Assembly (NCBI RefSeq): GCF_900104595.1
Contig: NZ_FNVY01000004.1
Span: 682,001 to 746,000 of the forward strand
Direction of reading: 5' to 3'
DNA from: Enterococcus timonensis
GTDB lineage: Bacteria > Bacillota > Bacilli > Lactobacillales > Enterococcaceae
Length of the DNA stretch: 64,000 bases
Part shown: positions 1 to 6,499 of the stretch, one piece after another
How the letters are laid out: each line of letters starts with the position of its first letter
Numbering within the stretch: the stretch's first letter is position 1
Notes under the pieces: model-generated
What the model was told of the DNA's origin: nothing
Database searches by the model: none
Seen by the model: the letters and a program-made list of their open reading frames with translations, nothing else
Translations under genes and position numbers: made by a program

Positions 1-1
1 C

Positions 2-289
2 CGTATTGGTCAAGTAAATACGGTAGATCTTGATGAAATCAAAGCCCGTAAAACAGATCTTTTAGCTGAAATGGCTATCGAAAATGTAAAATACCAATAT
101 GATTTATATCTTTTTGTAGCCACTAATATTTTAACGAGCAATTCCTTGTTGCTAGCAGTAGGGGCTCATCTTGATAAAGTGGAGCAAGCTTTTAACATTA
201 AACTTGTCGAAAATGAGGCCGAACTTGCTGGCGTTGTTTCGCGGAAAAAACAAGTGGTGCCACCATTAACTATGGCTTTTGACGAATAA
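2..289 (+). CDS. ppaC: Manganese-dependent inorganic pyrophosphatase, C-terminal part
   Basis: The gene enters from the left edge, so its start is outside the window. The visible 95 codons in the frame beginning at base 2 match the C-terminal DHHA2 domain of family II pyrophosphatases, which hydrolyse pyrophosphate to phosphate in the cytoplasm. Diagnostic pieces are YDLYLFVATNIL, the SNSLLLAVG stretch and the near-terminal GVVSRKKQVVPPL, whose SRKKQ segment carries substrate-binding Arg and Lys residues in this family. The reading frame is intact and ends at TAA, followed by a good intrinsic terminator. The catalytic N-terminal DHH domain cannot be assessed because it lies outside the window. 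Confidence 0.93.
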   Translation, partial: RIGQVNTVDLDEIKARKTDLLAEMAIENVKYQYDLYLFVATNILTSNSLLLAVGAHLDKVEQAFNIKLVENEAELAGVVSRKKQVVPPLTMAFDE

Positions 290-295
290 TATTTA

Positions 296-337
296 AGAAA
301 AGCTTGCATCAGACTTCGGTTTGAGACAAGCTTTTTT
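296..337 (+). terminator. Intrinsic terminator after ppaC
   Basis: The arms AAAAGCTTG and CAAGCTTTT flank a loop of about 17 bases and run into a T-tract, seven bases after the ppaC stop codon. This is seen directly in the sequence. Confidence 0.75.
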
Positions 338-419
338 AGCAAAATATAATTTATTGACAGACGAATTATAAATTGCTAAAAATGCCGCTAGTTTTTTTGG
401 CAAGAAAGGAGGAGGAGTT

Positions 420-1031
420 ATGGAAGAAGTTGCAGTTAAACAATGGGTGGCGGACTTTTTTTCCGACGATCATTCCGGACATGACCTGGACCATATTGAA
501 CGAGTGGTAAAAACGGCTACTTATTTAGCCAAGGAAGAAAGGCTGTCAGCTGAAGAAATCACCAACATTCGCTTGCTCGCTTATTTACACGAAATGTTAG
601 ATCATAAATTCTTTCCTGATCAAAATGCTGCTGAAAAAAATCTGGAAACTTTTTTGAATGAACAAGGTGTTGGTTTAGTTTCCCAGATGGTTTGGGCCGA
701 AGCAATCAGTCAGATTTCTTTTAGTAAGCGTGGTGACAATAACGATGTGCCGTTTTGGGTGAAAATTGTCCAGGATGCGGATTTATTGGATGCCATTGGC
801 GCTATTGGTATTGCTCGAACCTTTATGTATGGCGCTACTCGAGGCAGTAAAATGTATGATCCTATAAGCGCTGGAGTCAAAGATAGTTCTATTATTCAGC
901 ATTTTTATGATAAATTACTGACGATTATTGATTTACTAGAAACCGATGCGGCCAAAAAGCTTGGTGCCAAACGTCAAATGATGATGGAAGACTTTTTACA
1001 AGCATTCTATGAAGAGTGGGAGGGACATTGA
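420..1031 (+). CDS. HD-superfamily phosphohydrolase (YedJ-like)
   Basis: A 203-residue soluble protein with a strong AAGGAGGAGG ribosome-binding site seven to ten bases before the ATG. The N-terminal HDLDHIERV segment, the central LLAYLHEMLDHK (residues 52-63) and the later IVQDADLLDAIGAIGIART segment follow the pattern of YedJ-type HD proteins. These are metal-dependent phosphohydrolases whose substrates are mostly unknown. The hallmark His-Asp pair reads His57-Glu58 here, so metal binding may be altered. The stop codon overlaps the start of the next gene by one base (TGATG), so the two are translationally coupled. Substrate cannot be inferred from sequence. Confidence 0.75.
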   Translation: MEEVAVKQWVADFFSDDHSGHDLDHIERVVKTATYLAKEERLSAEEITNIRLLAYLHEMLDHKFFPDQNAAEKNLETFLNEQGVGLVSQMVWAEAISQISFSKRGDNNDVPFWVKIVQDADLLDAIGAIGIARTFMYGATRGSKMYDPISAGVKDSSIIQHFYDKLLTIIDLLETDAAKKLGAKRQMMMEDFLQAFYEEWEGH

Positions 1032-1987
1032 TGCTATTTATCCCTGAAAAACCAAGATCAAATGATGTCTTAAATCATTCAGCTAGTTGTTCTTTCAACG
1101 ATCCTTTGTACGAATCGTTGATTACTTTTTTGCAAAAAAATCCCCGAGAAATTTTGCGAAACTTGAAAAAAAATTTCCCTCAAGCAGACTTTGAGCAAAA
1201 ATTAGAAAAAGCGATTCAAGCAGGTCTAATACGACGCGTTGATCGCCGCTATGAAGTACAAGTGACGATTTTTCCAGAGGAGCTGGCGTGGCAAGATATC
1301 GTTAAAGAGCAAGGGCAAATTGTCTTAGCTGAAATTTTAGCGCACCCTAAACTAAATTTTAAACAACTGTGGCAATCTTTAACTGTGGATCAGCGGACTT
1401 TGCCGCTATTTGTAAGTGATGTAAATCATCTTGAAAAGATGAGACCGTGGCTAGTGGAAACTAAGACATTTTATGGGAAATTTCGTCTAGAAGAATTTCA
1501 AAATGGCGTACCACAAACGACGCTAACGAATTATTTTAATCGTCGTTACTGGACGGACAATTTACAAGCGATTCAACAACTGCTAGGGGAAGTTGACGCG
1601 CAATATTTTCTGGACCAAGCTATTCCCAAACTCCTCCGAGGACAAGAAAAACCGCTAAGAGAAAGCAGGCGCGATATTTTTACCGAAGCGTTGCAATTAT
1701 TTGGCTTACTAGATTCAGAAAAAAGAGCGACAGTAATAGTCAACAGCTCAAATAGCGCATCAAGTGATTCATCAGCGGTAAAATTATTTTTAGAGCCGGT
1801 TTTTTTCACAAGTTTTTCTAAGGCTTGCGATAATTTTCAAAAATATCCGCCGGCTGTAGCGGAGCATCTTCAATTGCTATTACAAGGATATATTCTAGAA
1901 CAACTGGCGCTGAAAAATTATTTTCCTACAATCCAAGTCGCCGATGAAGAGCTCTGGCATTGTCTAATCATTGAAAAACAAGCATGA
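1031..1987 (+). CDS. Conserved protein of unknown function (possibly DUF1803 family)
   Basis: The protein has 318 residues from the ATG at 1031. I chose this start over an upstream in-frame GTG at 1016 because GGGAGGG lies just ahead of it and it overlaps the preceding stop by one base. There are no membrane segments or signal peptide. Residues 20-80 resemble a winged-helix-like module (NDPLYESLITFLQKNPREIL followed by a helix-rich stretch ending in GLIRRVDRRYEV). This is what I recall of DUF1803 proteins in streptococci and enterococci, but I could not check it. The remainder is helical and contains a Ser-rich linker near residues 240-250. Coupling to the HD-domain gene suggests a shared process. 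Confidence 0.55.
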   Translation: MLFIPEKPRSNDVLNHSASCSFNDPLYESLITFLQKNPREILRNLKKNFPQADFEQKLEKAIQAGLIRRVDRRYEVQVTIFPEELAWQDIVKEQGQIVLAEILAHPKLNFKQLWQSLTVDQRTLPLFVSDVNHLEKMRPWLVETKTFYGKFRLEEFQNGVPQTTLTNYFNRRYWTDNLQAIQQLLGEVDAQYFLDQAIPKLLRGQEKPLRESRRDIFTEALQLFGLLDSEKRATVIVNSSNSASSDSSAVKLFLEPVFFTSFSKACDNFQKYPPAVAEHLQLLLQGYILEQLALKNYFPTIQVADEELWHCLIIEKQA

Positions 1988-2013
1988 ACACGTGAATTTT
2001 GGATAAATAGGCG

Positions 2014-2019
2014 TATAAT
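2014..2019 (+). promoter_or_regulatory. Putative -10 element for the CRP/FNR-family gene
   Basis: A perfect TATAAT lies 19 bases before the chosen ATG. The -35 region 17 bases upstream (around 1991-1996) only weakly matches TTGACA, which would suit an activator-dependent or weak promoter. The promoter is inferred from this one hexamer. Confidence 0.4.
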
Positions 2020-2037
2020 AAAGATGAGGTGAAAAAA

Positions 2038-2691
2038 ATGGAACATAATTGTGTGACGCTCGTTCCTTTATTTAATCATTTAGAAACTAATGAACAGGAA
2101 ACGATTAATCAATTAACCCATCACGAAAAATTTCAAAAAGGGGAGACCATTCTCTCCCCTTTAGAAGAGGATAAATTGGTGATTGTCGCCCGCGGACAGG
2201 TGAAACTTTATCAGTTGAATGCCAACGGGAAAGAACAATTGCTACGGGTCATGGAGCCAGGGGATTTTGAAGGGGACAAAGAGTTATTTGGCGCGGTCAA
2301 TAATAGTTTATATGGTGAAGCTATGCAAGAAACGACTATTTGCATGATTAATCAAAAAGATTTTCAACAAATGCTGTTGGAAAAACCAGAAATTGCCCTG
2401 AGACTTTTACAACTTAATGCCCAAAAAATGGTTCAAGTGGAAAAACAAGCACAATTTTTAACGAGTGATTCAATTGAGGAACGCTTGGCTAGCTATTTAA
2501 TTGACCTCAGCAAAGCCGAGGGCAGTTTAAAATTCACTTTACCATTTAAAATGAAAGAGTTAGCCGCATTTATCGGCACCACTCCGGAAACGCTTTCTAG
2601 AAAAATGCGTCAAATGGAAGACGATGAATTGTTTCAACGTCGTGGTCGAATGATTCAACTGAATAATCTCGAAGATTTGGAAGATTTGTAA
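2038..2691 (+). CDS. CRP/FNR-family transcriptional regulator
   Basis: A cytoplasmic DNA-binding protein of 217 residues. The N-terminal half is a cyclic-nucleotide-binding-like beta barrel: GETILSPLEEDKLVIVARGQVKLYQL, then RVMEPGDFEGDKELFG. A long dimerisation helix follows, and then a winged helix-turn-helix whose recognition helix is GTTPETLSRKMRQM (residues about 180-193). This recognition helix is typical of FNR/Flp-type proteins. A single Cys near the N terminus (HNCVTL) and one later Cys are present, not the four-Cys cluster of oxygen-sensing FNR, so it probably does not bind a 4Fe-4S cluster. I chose the ATG at 2038, preceded by GAGGTG, over the GTG at 2029. The ligand is unknown. Confidence 0.85.
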   Translation: MEHNCVTLVPLFNHLETNEQETINQLTHHEKFQKGETILSPLEEDKLVIVARGQVKLYQLNANGKEQLLRVMEPGDFEGDKELFGAVNNSLYGEAMQETTICMINQKDFQQMLLEKPEIALRLLQLNAQKMVQVEKQAQFLTSDSIEERLASYLIDLSKAEGSLKFTLPFKMKELAAFIGTTPETLSRKMRQMEDDELFQRRGRMIQLNNLEDLEDL

Positions 2692-2710
2692 ACCTTTCTG
2701 ATATTAAATA

Positions 2711-2800
2711 AACACAGAGTGCATCAGCAGTTCTTAGCCGCCTGAATTAAGTTCAGGTCTGGTTGCCAATTCGTGCTGAGAACTTTGTGTTTTTGTTTTT
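2711..2800 (+). terminator. Large structured terminator-like element after the CRP/FNR gene
   Basis: Three nested pairings are visible. AACACA (2711-2716) pairs with TGTGTT (2786-2791). AGTTCTTAGC (2729-2738) pairs with GCTGAGAACT (2775-2784). Inside these, CCTGAA (2741-2746) pairs with TTCAGG (2752-2757). A run of T residues interrupted by one G follows. It can end the upstream transcript. Its size and internal hairpin are larger than a simple terminator needs, so a small stable RNA is possible. Confidence 0.5.
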
Positions 2801-3225
2801 TTTAGAAAATGAACTGATTAGAAATGAAAAATAAAAAATCAATGAATGGTTGCAGATGTAAATATAATTGATCAGTAAAATAAAATTCAAAAGTGAGTTG
2901 CAGAAAATATAATTTATCCCAAAATTACTTAAGGCAAAACGAAAAACTTGTCCTGAAAAATGATTGAATGAAGTTTAATTAACTAATATAGAACGAATGA
3001 ACCGATAGAAGTAAATTACTCATATAAATCCTGGTGAAAGAGCATCAGGAAATGTATTCTCTTTTTATAGACTGGATTCTTCCACAAATATATATTATGT
3101 TAACTAGAATTCAAAAAAAGAATTTCTAACAGAACTAAATCTCTTTTGCTAAGATTTTAGGCGTTAAAACTTAACTTGTTCAATAATCCTGTATCCTTTA
3201 AATAAAAAGAATAAGCTGTCGTTTT
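2801..3225. other. AT-rich non-coding gap
   Basis: About 425 bases with no open frame that I would defend on either strand. It contains a small hairpin CCTGgTG...CAtCAGG near 3031-3050. It also contains AGAATTC...GAATTTCT (about 3106-3127), which on the minus strand is followed by few T residues. I see no insertion-sequence ends. It probably marks the boundary of the accessory toxin-antitoxin segment that follows. Confidence 0.4.
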
Positions 3226-3618
3226 TTAAGTATGATTTTTGAGAAACGTCGTTACACGGTTCTTTAGAACATCAAAATCACCATTGTCAGTGGCAATTTC
3301 CAAAATAAAAGTAAGAAGTTCTTCCTGATCTACTTGTAATTCTTTTCCGTTAGCCAACAGAAATACATCCATTGCCACCAGTGCCGTTCGTTTGTTTCCG
3401 TTATAAAAAGGATGACGTTTAATGAGATTGATTACTAAAACTGCTGCTTTATCAAATATTGTGGGATATAATTCCCGACCGAAAACTATTTGTTTGGGCT
3501 GCATTGCTGACATTTGTAAGGCTGCTGAGTCTTTAACACCAACATCTTCTTGCATCGTTGAGCGGGTAATTTCTAAGACGTTAATCCGAATAAGTTGCTC
3601 TTCAGTTAAATATTTCAT
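3226..3618 (-). CDS. doc: Doc/Fic-family toxin
   Basis: A 130-residue single-domain Fic-fold protein. The catalytic motif HPFYNGNKRTAL (residues about 70-81) is the Doc version of the Fic motif (HxFx[D/N][A/G]NKR). In phage P1 Doc this motif supports phosphorylation of elongation factor EF-Tu and arrests translation. The length is close to that of Doc (126 residues), and all motif residues are intact. The start ATG overlaps the stop of the upstream antitoxin by four bases (ATGA), the usual antitoxin-first arrangement. Function is inferred from the motif and the operon; the target in this organism is not known. Confidence 0.88.
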   Translation of the reverse strand: MKYLTEEQLIRINVLEITRSTMQEDVGVKDSAALQMSAMQPKQIVFGRELYPTIFDKAAVLVINLIKRHPFYNGNKRTALVAMDVFLLANGKELQVDQEELLTFILEIATDNGDFDVLKNRVTTFLKNHT

Positions 3619-3866
3619 AAATGAGCCAGTTTATCCAATGTATTTCGATGTTTCTCCACAACTTGTGTAATCAGATCATCAACATTTTCAATATCGTCCG
3701 CTTTTTCAATTTCAACTTTGCCATTTTCTTTTACGATATAAGTAACTTCGTCGCCCAATTGGATATTCAAGGCATCTCGGGCTTCTTTAGGGATATTTAC
3801 GACATGACTGTTCCCCACTAAACGTAGCTTAAAATGTTTTGAATGAAATATTTTTTCTTGTTCCAT
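3615..3866 (-). CDS. AbrB/MazE-type antitoxin paired with Doc
   Basis: An 83-residue protein. Residues about 10-55 form a swapped-hairpin AbrB DNA-binding domain: KLRLVGNSHVVNIPKEARDAL, then QLGDEVTYIVKENGKVEI. The charged C-terminal tail (about residues 58-83) is the expected toxin-neutralising segment. A good AGGAGG lies upstream of the ATG. It forms a coupled operon with doc (four-base overlap). The classical partner of Doc is Phd, whose fold is different; AbrB-type partners are known for Doc in some Firmicutes. Autoregulation is suggested by the inverted repeat that surrounds the promoter. Confidence 0.85.
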   Translation of the reverse strand: MEQEKIFHSKHFKLRLVGNSHVVNIPKEARDALNIQLGDEVTYIVKENGKVEIEKADDIENVDDLITQVVEKHRNTLDKLAHL

Positions 3867-3888
3867 AAAAATACCTCCTTAATAACTA

Positions 3889-3917
3889 TGTATATCTATT
3901 GTATCACGGGATATACA
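3889..3917 (-). promoter_or_regulatory. Operator and promoter of the antitoxin-doc operon
   Basis: TGTATATC at 3889-3896 and its exact inverse GATATACA at 3910-3917 flank the minus-strand extended -10 (TGATACAAT; hexamer at 3898-3903). A TTCAAA -35 lies 16 bases further upstream. An antitoxin bound to the repeats would sit on the -10, which fits autorepression. Both the repeats and the promoter match are directly visible; the repression is inferred. Confidence 0.6.
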
Positions 3918-4029
3918 TTTTTGAATAGGATATCTATCTGAAAAGATTTTAAGAAAATTTTTTGGAGGGGATTTGTATGAACATTTGTTTATCACGTATA
4001 ATAAAGTTGAATCATGATTGGAGAATATA

Positions 4030-4737
4030 ATGACGGATAAAAATATGACGGATCAAAAAATATCTGACGATGAACTCGTTCGGTTTTGGAATGAATTCGC
4101 CCCTGAGTATTTTGAAGTTCAAGAAAACTCATCTTTAAATATTGCTTCAGAGCTGCAACAATATTTGTTAGCTCAACAGTTGCTACCGGCAATTTCATTA
4201 CTTGATTTAGCTGGCGGCGCTGGGCGTTATTTATCAGCTTTGGAGCCTTTTGTTGATCAATATGTATTAGTGGATCTTTCTGAAAAAATGTTAGACTACG
4301 CTAAAACGAAAAGTAAAAAAGCTACCACAAGATTTCTTCAATTAAGTCAGGAAGAATTTTTCAAGCAAAATCAGGAAAAATTTTCGGTAGTTTTTTCGGC
4401 TATGAACCCGGCGTTAGTAACTAAAAAAGATTTGCAAAAATTATTATTATTAGGTGATGTGCGCTTGATTTTACGGCAAAAAAGTTATCGTGACACCCTC
4501 TTCTGCCCTTATGAACCTGAAGATGATGATCAACTTTTAAGACTCTATCAAGACTGGCTCACAGAACTTCAGTTGCCTTATGAAGTTCATTCATTTACTT
4601 TACAGACAAATGAAGAAGTTTCTCGTGAATTTTTTCAAGAATACTTTGAAAATCCAGCGTTGACCCAAGAAATTTTTGAAGATAAGTTGGTGTTGAACAA
4701 TCAGCAAACAACAATTTTTCAGCTCTTACAATTTTAA
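4030..4737 (+). CDS. Class I SAM-dependent methyltransferase
   Basis: A 235-residue cytoplasmic protein. The SAM-binding motif I is LLDLAGGAGRYLSAL (residues about 56-70). It is followed by the acidic motif II VLVDLSEKMLDYA and a motif near VVFSAMNPALV, all in the usual Rossmann order. The acceptor is not evident. I start it at the ATG at 4030, six bases after GGAG; a TTG at 4018 is the alternative. A TATAAT hexamer at 3997-4002 with a poor -35 gives a plausible promoter. The gene stands alone between the toxin-antitoxin pair and the lsa leader. Confidence 0.75.
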   Translation: MTDKNMTDQKISDDELVRFWNEFAPEYFEVQENSSLNIASELQQYLLAQQLLPAISLLDLAGGAGRYLSALEPFVDQYVLVDLSEKMLDYAKTKSKKATTRFLQLSQEEFFKQNQEKFSVVFSAMNPALVTKKDLQKLLLLGDVRLILRQKSYRDTLFCPYEPEDDDQLLRLYQDWLTELQLPYEVHSFTLQTNEEVSREFFQEYFENPALTQEIFEDKLVLNNQQTTIFQLLQF

Positions 4738-4741
4738 ATAG

Positions 4742-4770
4742 TTGACCTAGAGCGGTTTTTCTGCTAAATT
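4742..4770 (+). promoter_or_regulatory. Promoter of the lsa-type gene leader
   Basis: TTGACC (4742-4747), a 17-base spacer and TAAATT (4765-4770). The -10 is preceded by TG plus one base, making it an extended -10. It lies about 190 bases before the ABC-F start codon, leaving room for a regulatory leader. Confidence 0.65.
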
Positions 4771-4801
4771 AACAGTAATAAAACAAAAGGAGGAGCCAGC
4801 C

Positions 4802-4873
4802 ATTGAAATAATCAGCCACCCAATTTTAGAAAAGTTAGACACGTTTGTCGAGACTTTTTTTGGTGTGGATTGA
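4802..4873 (+). CDS. Candidate leader peptide of the lsa-type gene (ATT start)
   Basis: A very strong AAAGGAGGAG (4786-4795) lies about six bases before ATT at 4802, which opens a 23-codon frame ending at TGA (4871-4873). The peptide would begin fMet-Glu-Ile-Ile-Ser-His-Pro and end Phe-Phe-Gly-Val-Asp. There is no ATG or GTG in range. The only conventional alternative is TTG at 4803, giving a two-codon frame (TTG AAA TAA). ATT initiation is rare but known for infC. Leader frames of this sort sit before ABC-F resistance genes and sense stalled ribosomes; that role is inferred here. Confidence 0.45.
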   Translation: MEIISHPILEKLDTFVETFFGVD

Positions 4874-4942
4874 TTTCAACTGGCTGACTCTTAGTCTCCC
4901 TGTGAAGGACACCGGTCTCGTTATGGACTGGTGTCTTTTTGT
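4862..4942 (+). promoter_or_regulatory. Transcription attenuator before the lsa-type gene
   Basis: GACACCGGTC (about 4909-4918), a loop, GACTGGTGTC (about 4927-4936) and five T residues form a strong intrinsic terminator directly before the ABC-F ribosome-binding site. An earlier TTGGTGT segment at the end of the leader frame can pair with ACACCGG of the terminator's left arm, giving a competing antiterminator. This is the architecture of drug-induced attenuation reported for Listeria lmo0919 and Bacillus vmlR. Confidence 0.7.
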
Positions 4943-4955
4943 GAGGAGGAATTTT

Positions 4956-6452
4956 ATGACAATCGAGATAAAAAATTTAACATTTGGCTATGATAGCCAA
5001 GGCAATCTTCTATTTGATCAGGCTAACGTTACCATTGATGAATCGTGGAAATTGGCTTTGATTGGACGGAATGGTCGTGGAAAAACGACTTTATTGCAAC
5101 TACTGCTAAATAACTTGCCTTTTGCTGGCACAATTACCCATCAGCTGAACTTTACTTATTTTCCCCAGACAGTTGCTGATGCAAGTCAGCTAACCTATCA
5201 AGTCTTACAAGATTTGGGGGTTTTTGAAGATTGGCAATTGGAAAAAGAATTAAATCTATTGAAAGTCGACTTAGAATGTTTGTGGCGCCCCTTTGAGCAA
5301 TTGTCTGGTGGCGAACAAACAAAAGTCTTATTAGCATTGCTCTTTTTAGACGAAGGCGATTTTCCTTTGATTGATGAACCAACCAATCACTTGGATATGG
5401 CTAGCCGCCAATTAGTCGCTGAATATTTGCAAAAGAAACGTCAAGGATTTATTTTGGTGAGCCACGACCGTTCTTTTGTTGATCAAGTGACCGATCATGT
5501 GCTGGCGATTGATAAAAGTCAGCTGAGTCAGTACCAAGGAAACTTTTCGACTTACGAGGCACAAAAAGCGCGGGTCGATGAATTTGAGCTTGCTGAAAAT
5601 CAAAAATTACAAGGTGAAATTAAACGACTTCAGCAAACCAGTCGGGAAAAAGCCAATTGGTCTATGAGTCGGGAAAGTGATAATCACGGAAATCCACATG
5701 TCAAAGGCAGCGGCGGCACTGGTCATGATGGTTTTACTTCAGCCAAAGCTGCTAAAATGATGAAGCGCTCAAAAGCAATCGAAACTCGCTTAGGAACTTC
5801 TGTAACAGAAAAACAAAAACTCCTGAAAAACTTGGAGTTTGTTGATGAGTTGACTATGAATTACCAAGCGAATTACCACGACATCTTGCTCACTGCAGAA
5901 AATGTACAGTTATTCTTTCCAAATACCCCACCGTTGTTTCAACAAATAAATTTCCAGTTAAAAAAAGGAGAACGACTTGCTTTAATAGCGCCTAATGGTT
6001 CTGGAAAGTCTTCCTTAATTAAAGCATTGTTAGACGATTTTCCTGGTGAAATAAGTGGAACGTTATCGATAATTCGTCCGTTAAAAATTTCTTATGTCCG
6101 ACAAAATTATGAAGACAATCGTGGGACTCTAGTGGACTTTGCAGATAGTCGGGGCCTTGATTATCAAATATTTTTGAGTAATTTAAAAAAACTAGGTATG
6201 GAGCGGAATGTATTTTCCAATCGTATTGAAGAAATGTCCATGGGTCAACGGAAAAAAGTTGAAATTGCCCAATCGTTGGCGCAACCAGCGGAGATTTATC
6301 TTTGGGATGAGCCGTTAAATTACTTGGATGTTTTCAATCAAAAACAGCTGACGGAATTAATTTTAACTAGCCAGCCGACCATGATTATTATCGAGCATGA
6401 AGCCGACTTTATTGAAAAAATCGGTGCAAAAAAAATTGAATTGATTCCATAA
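4956..6452 (+). CDS. lsa: Lsa(A)-type ABC-F ribosome protection protein
   Basis: Translation from the ATG at 4956 (AGGAGGA seven bases upstream) gives 498 residues, the same length as E. faecalis Lsa(A), and long stretches are recognisably similar. Two ATPase domains are complete: Walker A GRNGRGKTT, signature LSGGEQTK and Walker B FPLIDEPTNHLD in the first; APNGSGKSS, MSMGQRKK and YLWDEPLNYLD in the second. An interdomain linker of about 90 residues lies between them. Lsa-type proteins have no membrane domain; they bind the ribosomal E site and dislodge lincosamides, streptogramin A and pleuromutilins. An upstream extension of the frame into the leader is not coding. Expression is probably attenuator-controlled. 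Confidence 0.93.
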   Translation: MTIEIKNLTFGYDSQGNLLFDQANVTIDESWKLALIGRNGRGKTTLLQLLLNNLPFAGTITHQLNFTYFPQTVADASQLTYQVLQDLGVFEDWQLEKELNLLKVDLECLWRPFEQLSGGEQTKVLLALLFLDEGDFPLIDEPTNHLDMASRQLVAEYLQKKRQGFILVSHDRSFVDQVTDHVLAIDKSQLSQYQGNFSTYEAQKARVDEFELAENQKLQGEIKRLQQTSREKANWSMSRESDNHGNPHVKGSGGTGHDGFTSAKAAKMMKRSKAIETRLGTSVTEKQKLLKNLEFVDELTMNYQANYHDILLTAENVQLFFPNTPPLFQQINFQLKKGERLALIAPNGSGKSSLIKALLDDFPGEISGTLSIIRPLKISYVRQNYEDNRGTLVDFADSRGLDYQIFLSNLKKLGMERNVFSNRIEEMSMGQRKKVEIAQSLAQPAEIYLWDEPLNYLDVFNQKQLTELILTSQPTMIIIEHEADFIEKIGAKKIELIP

Positions 6453-6453
6453 A

Positions 6454-6489
6454 AAAAGCCGTTGTATCTTGAGAGATACAACGGCTTTT
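6454..6489. terminator. Bidirectional terminator between lsa and kdgK
   Basis: AAAAGCCGTTGTATC and its inverse GATACAACGGCTTTT around a six-base loop, with A and T tracts on both sides. It serves the two convergent genes. Confidence 0.88.
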
Positions 6490-6499
6490 GACGATTTTT

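Noticed and set aside
4845-4955. N-terminal extension of the Lsa-type protein from an upstream start
   Set aside because: The extension runs through the attenuator hairpin. The ATG at 4956 has a strong ribosome-binding site and gives the exact Lsa(A) length.
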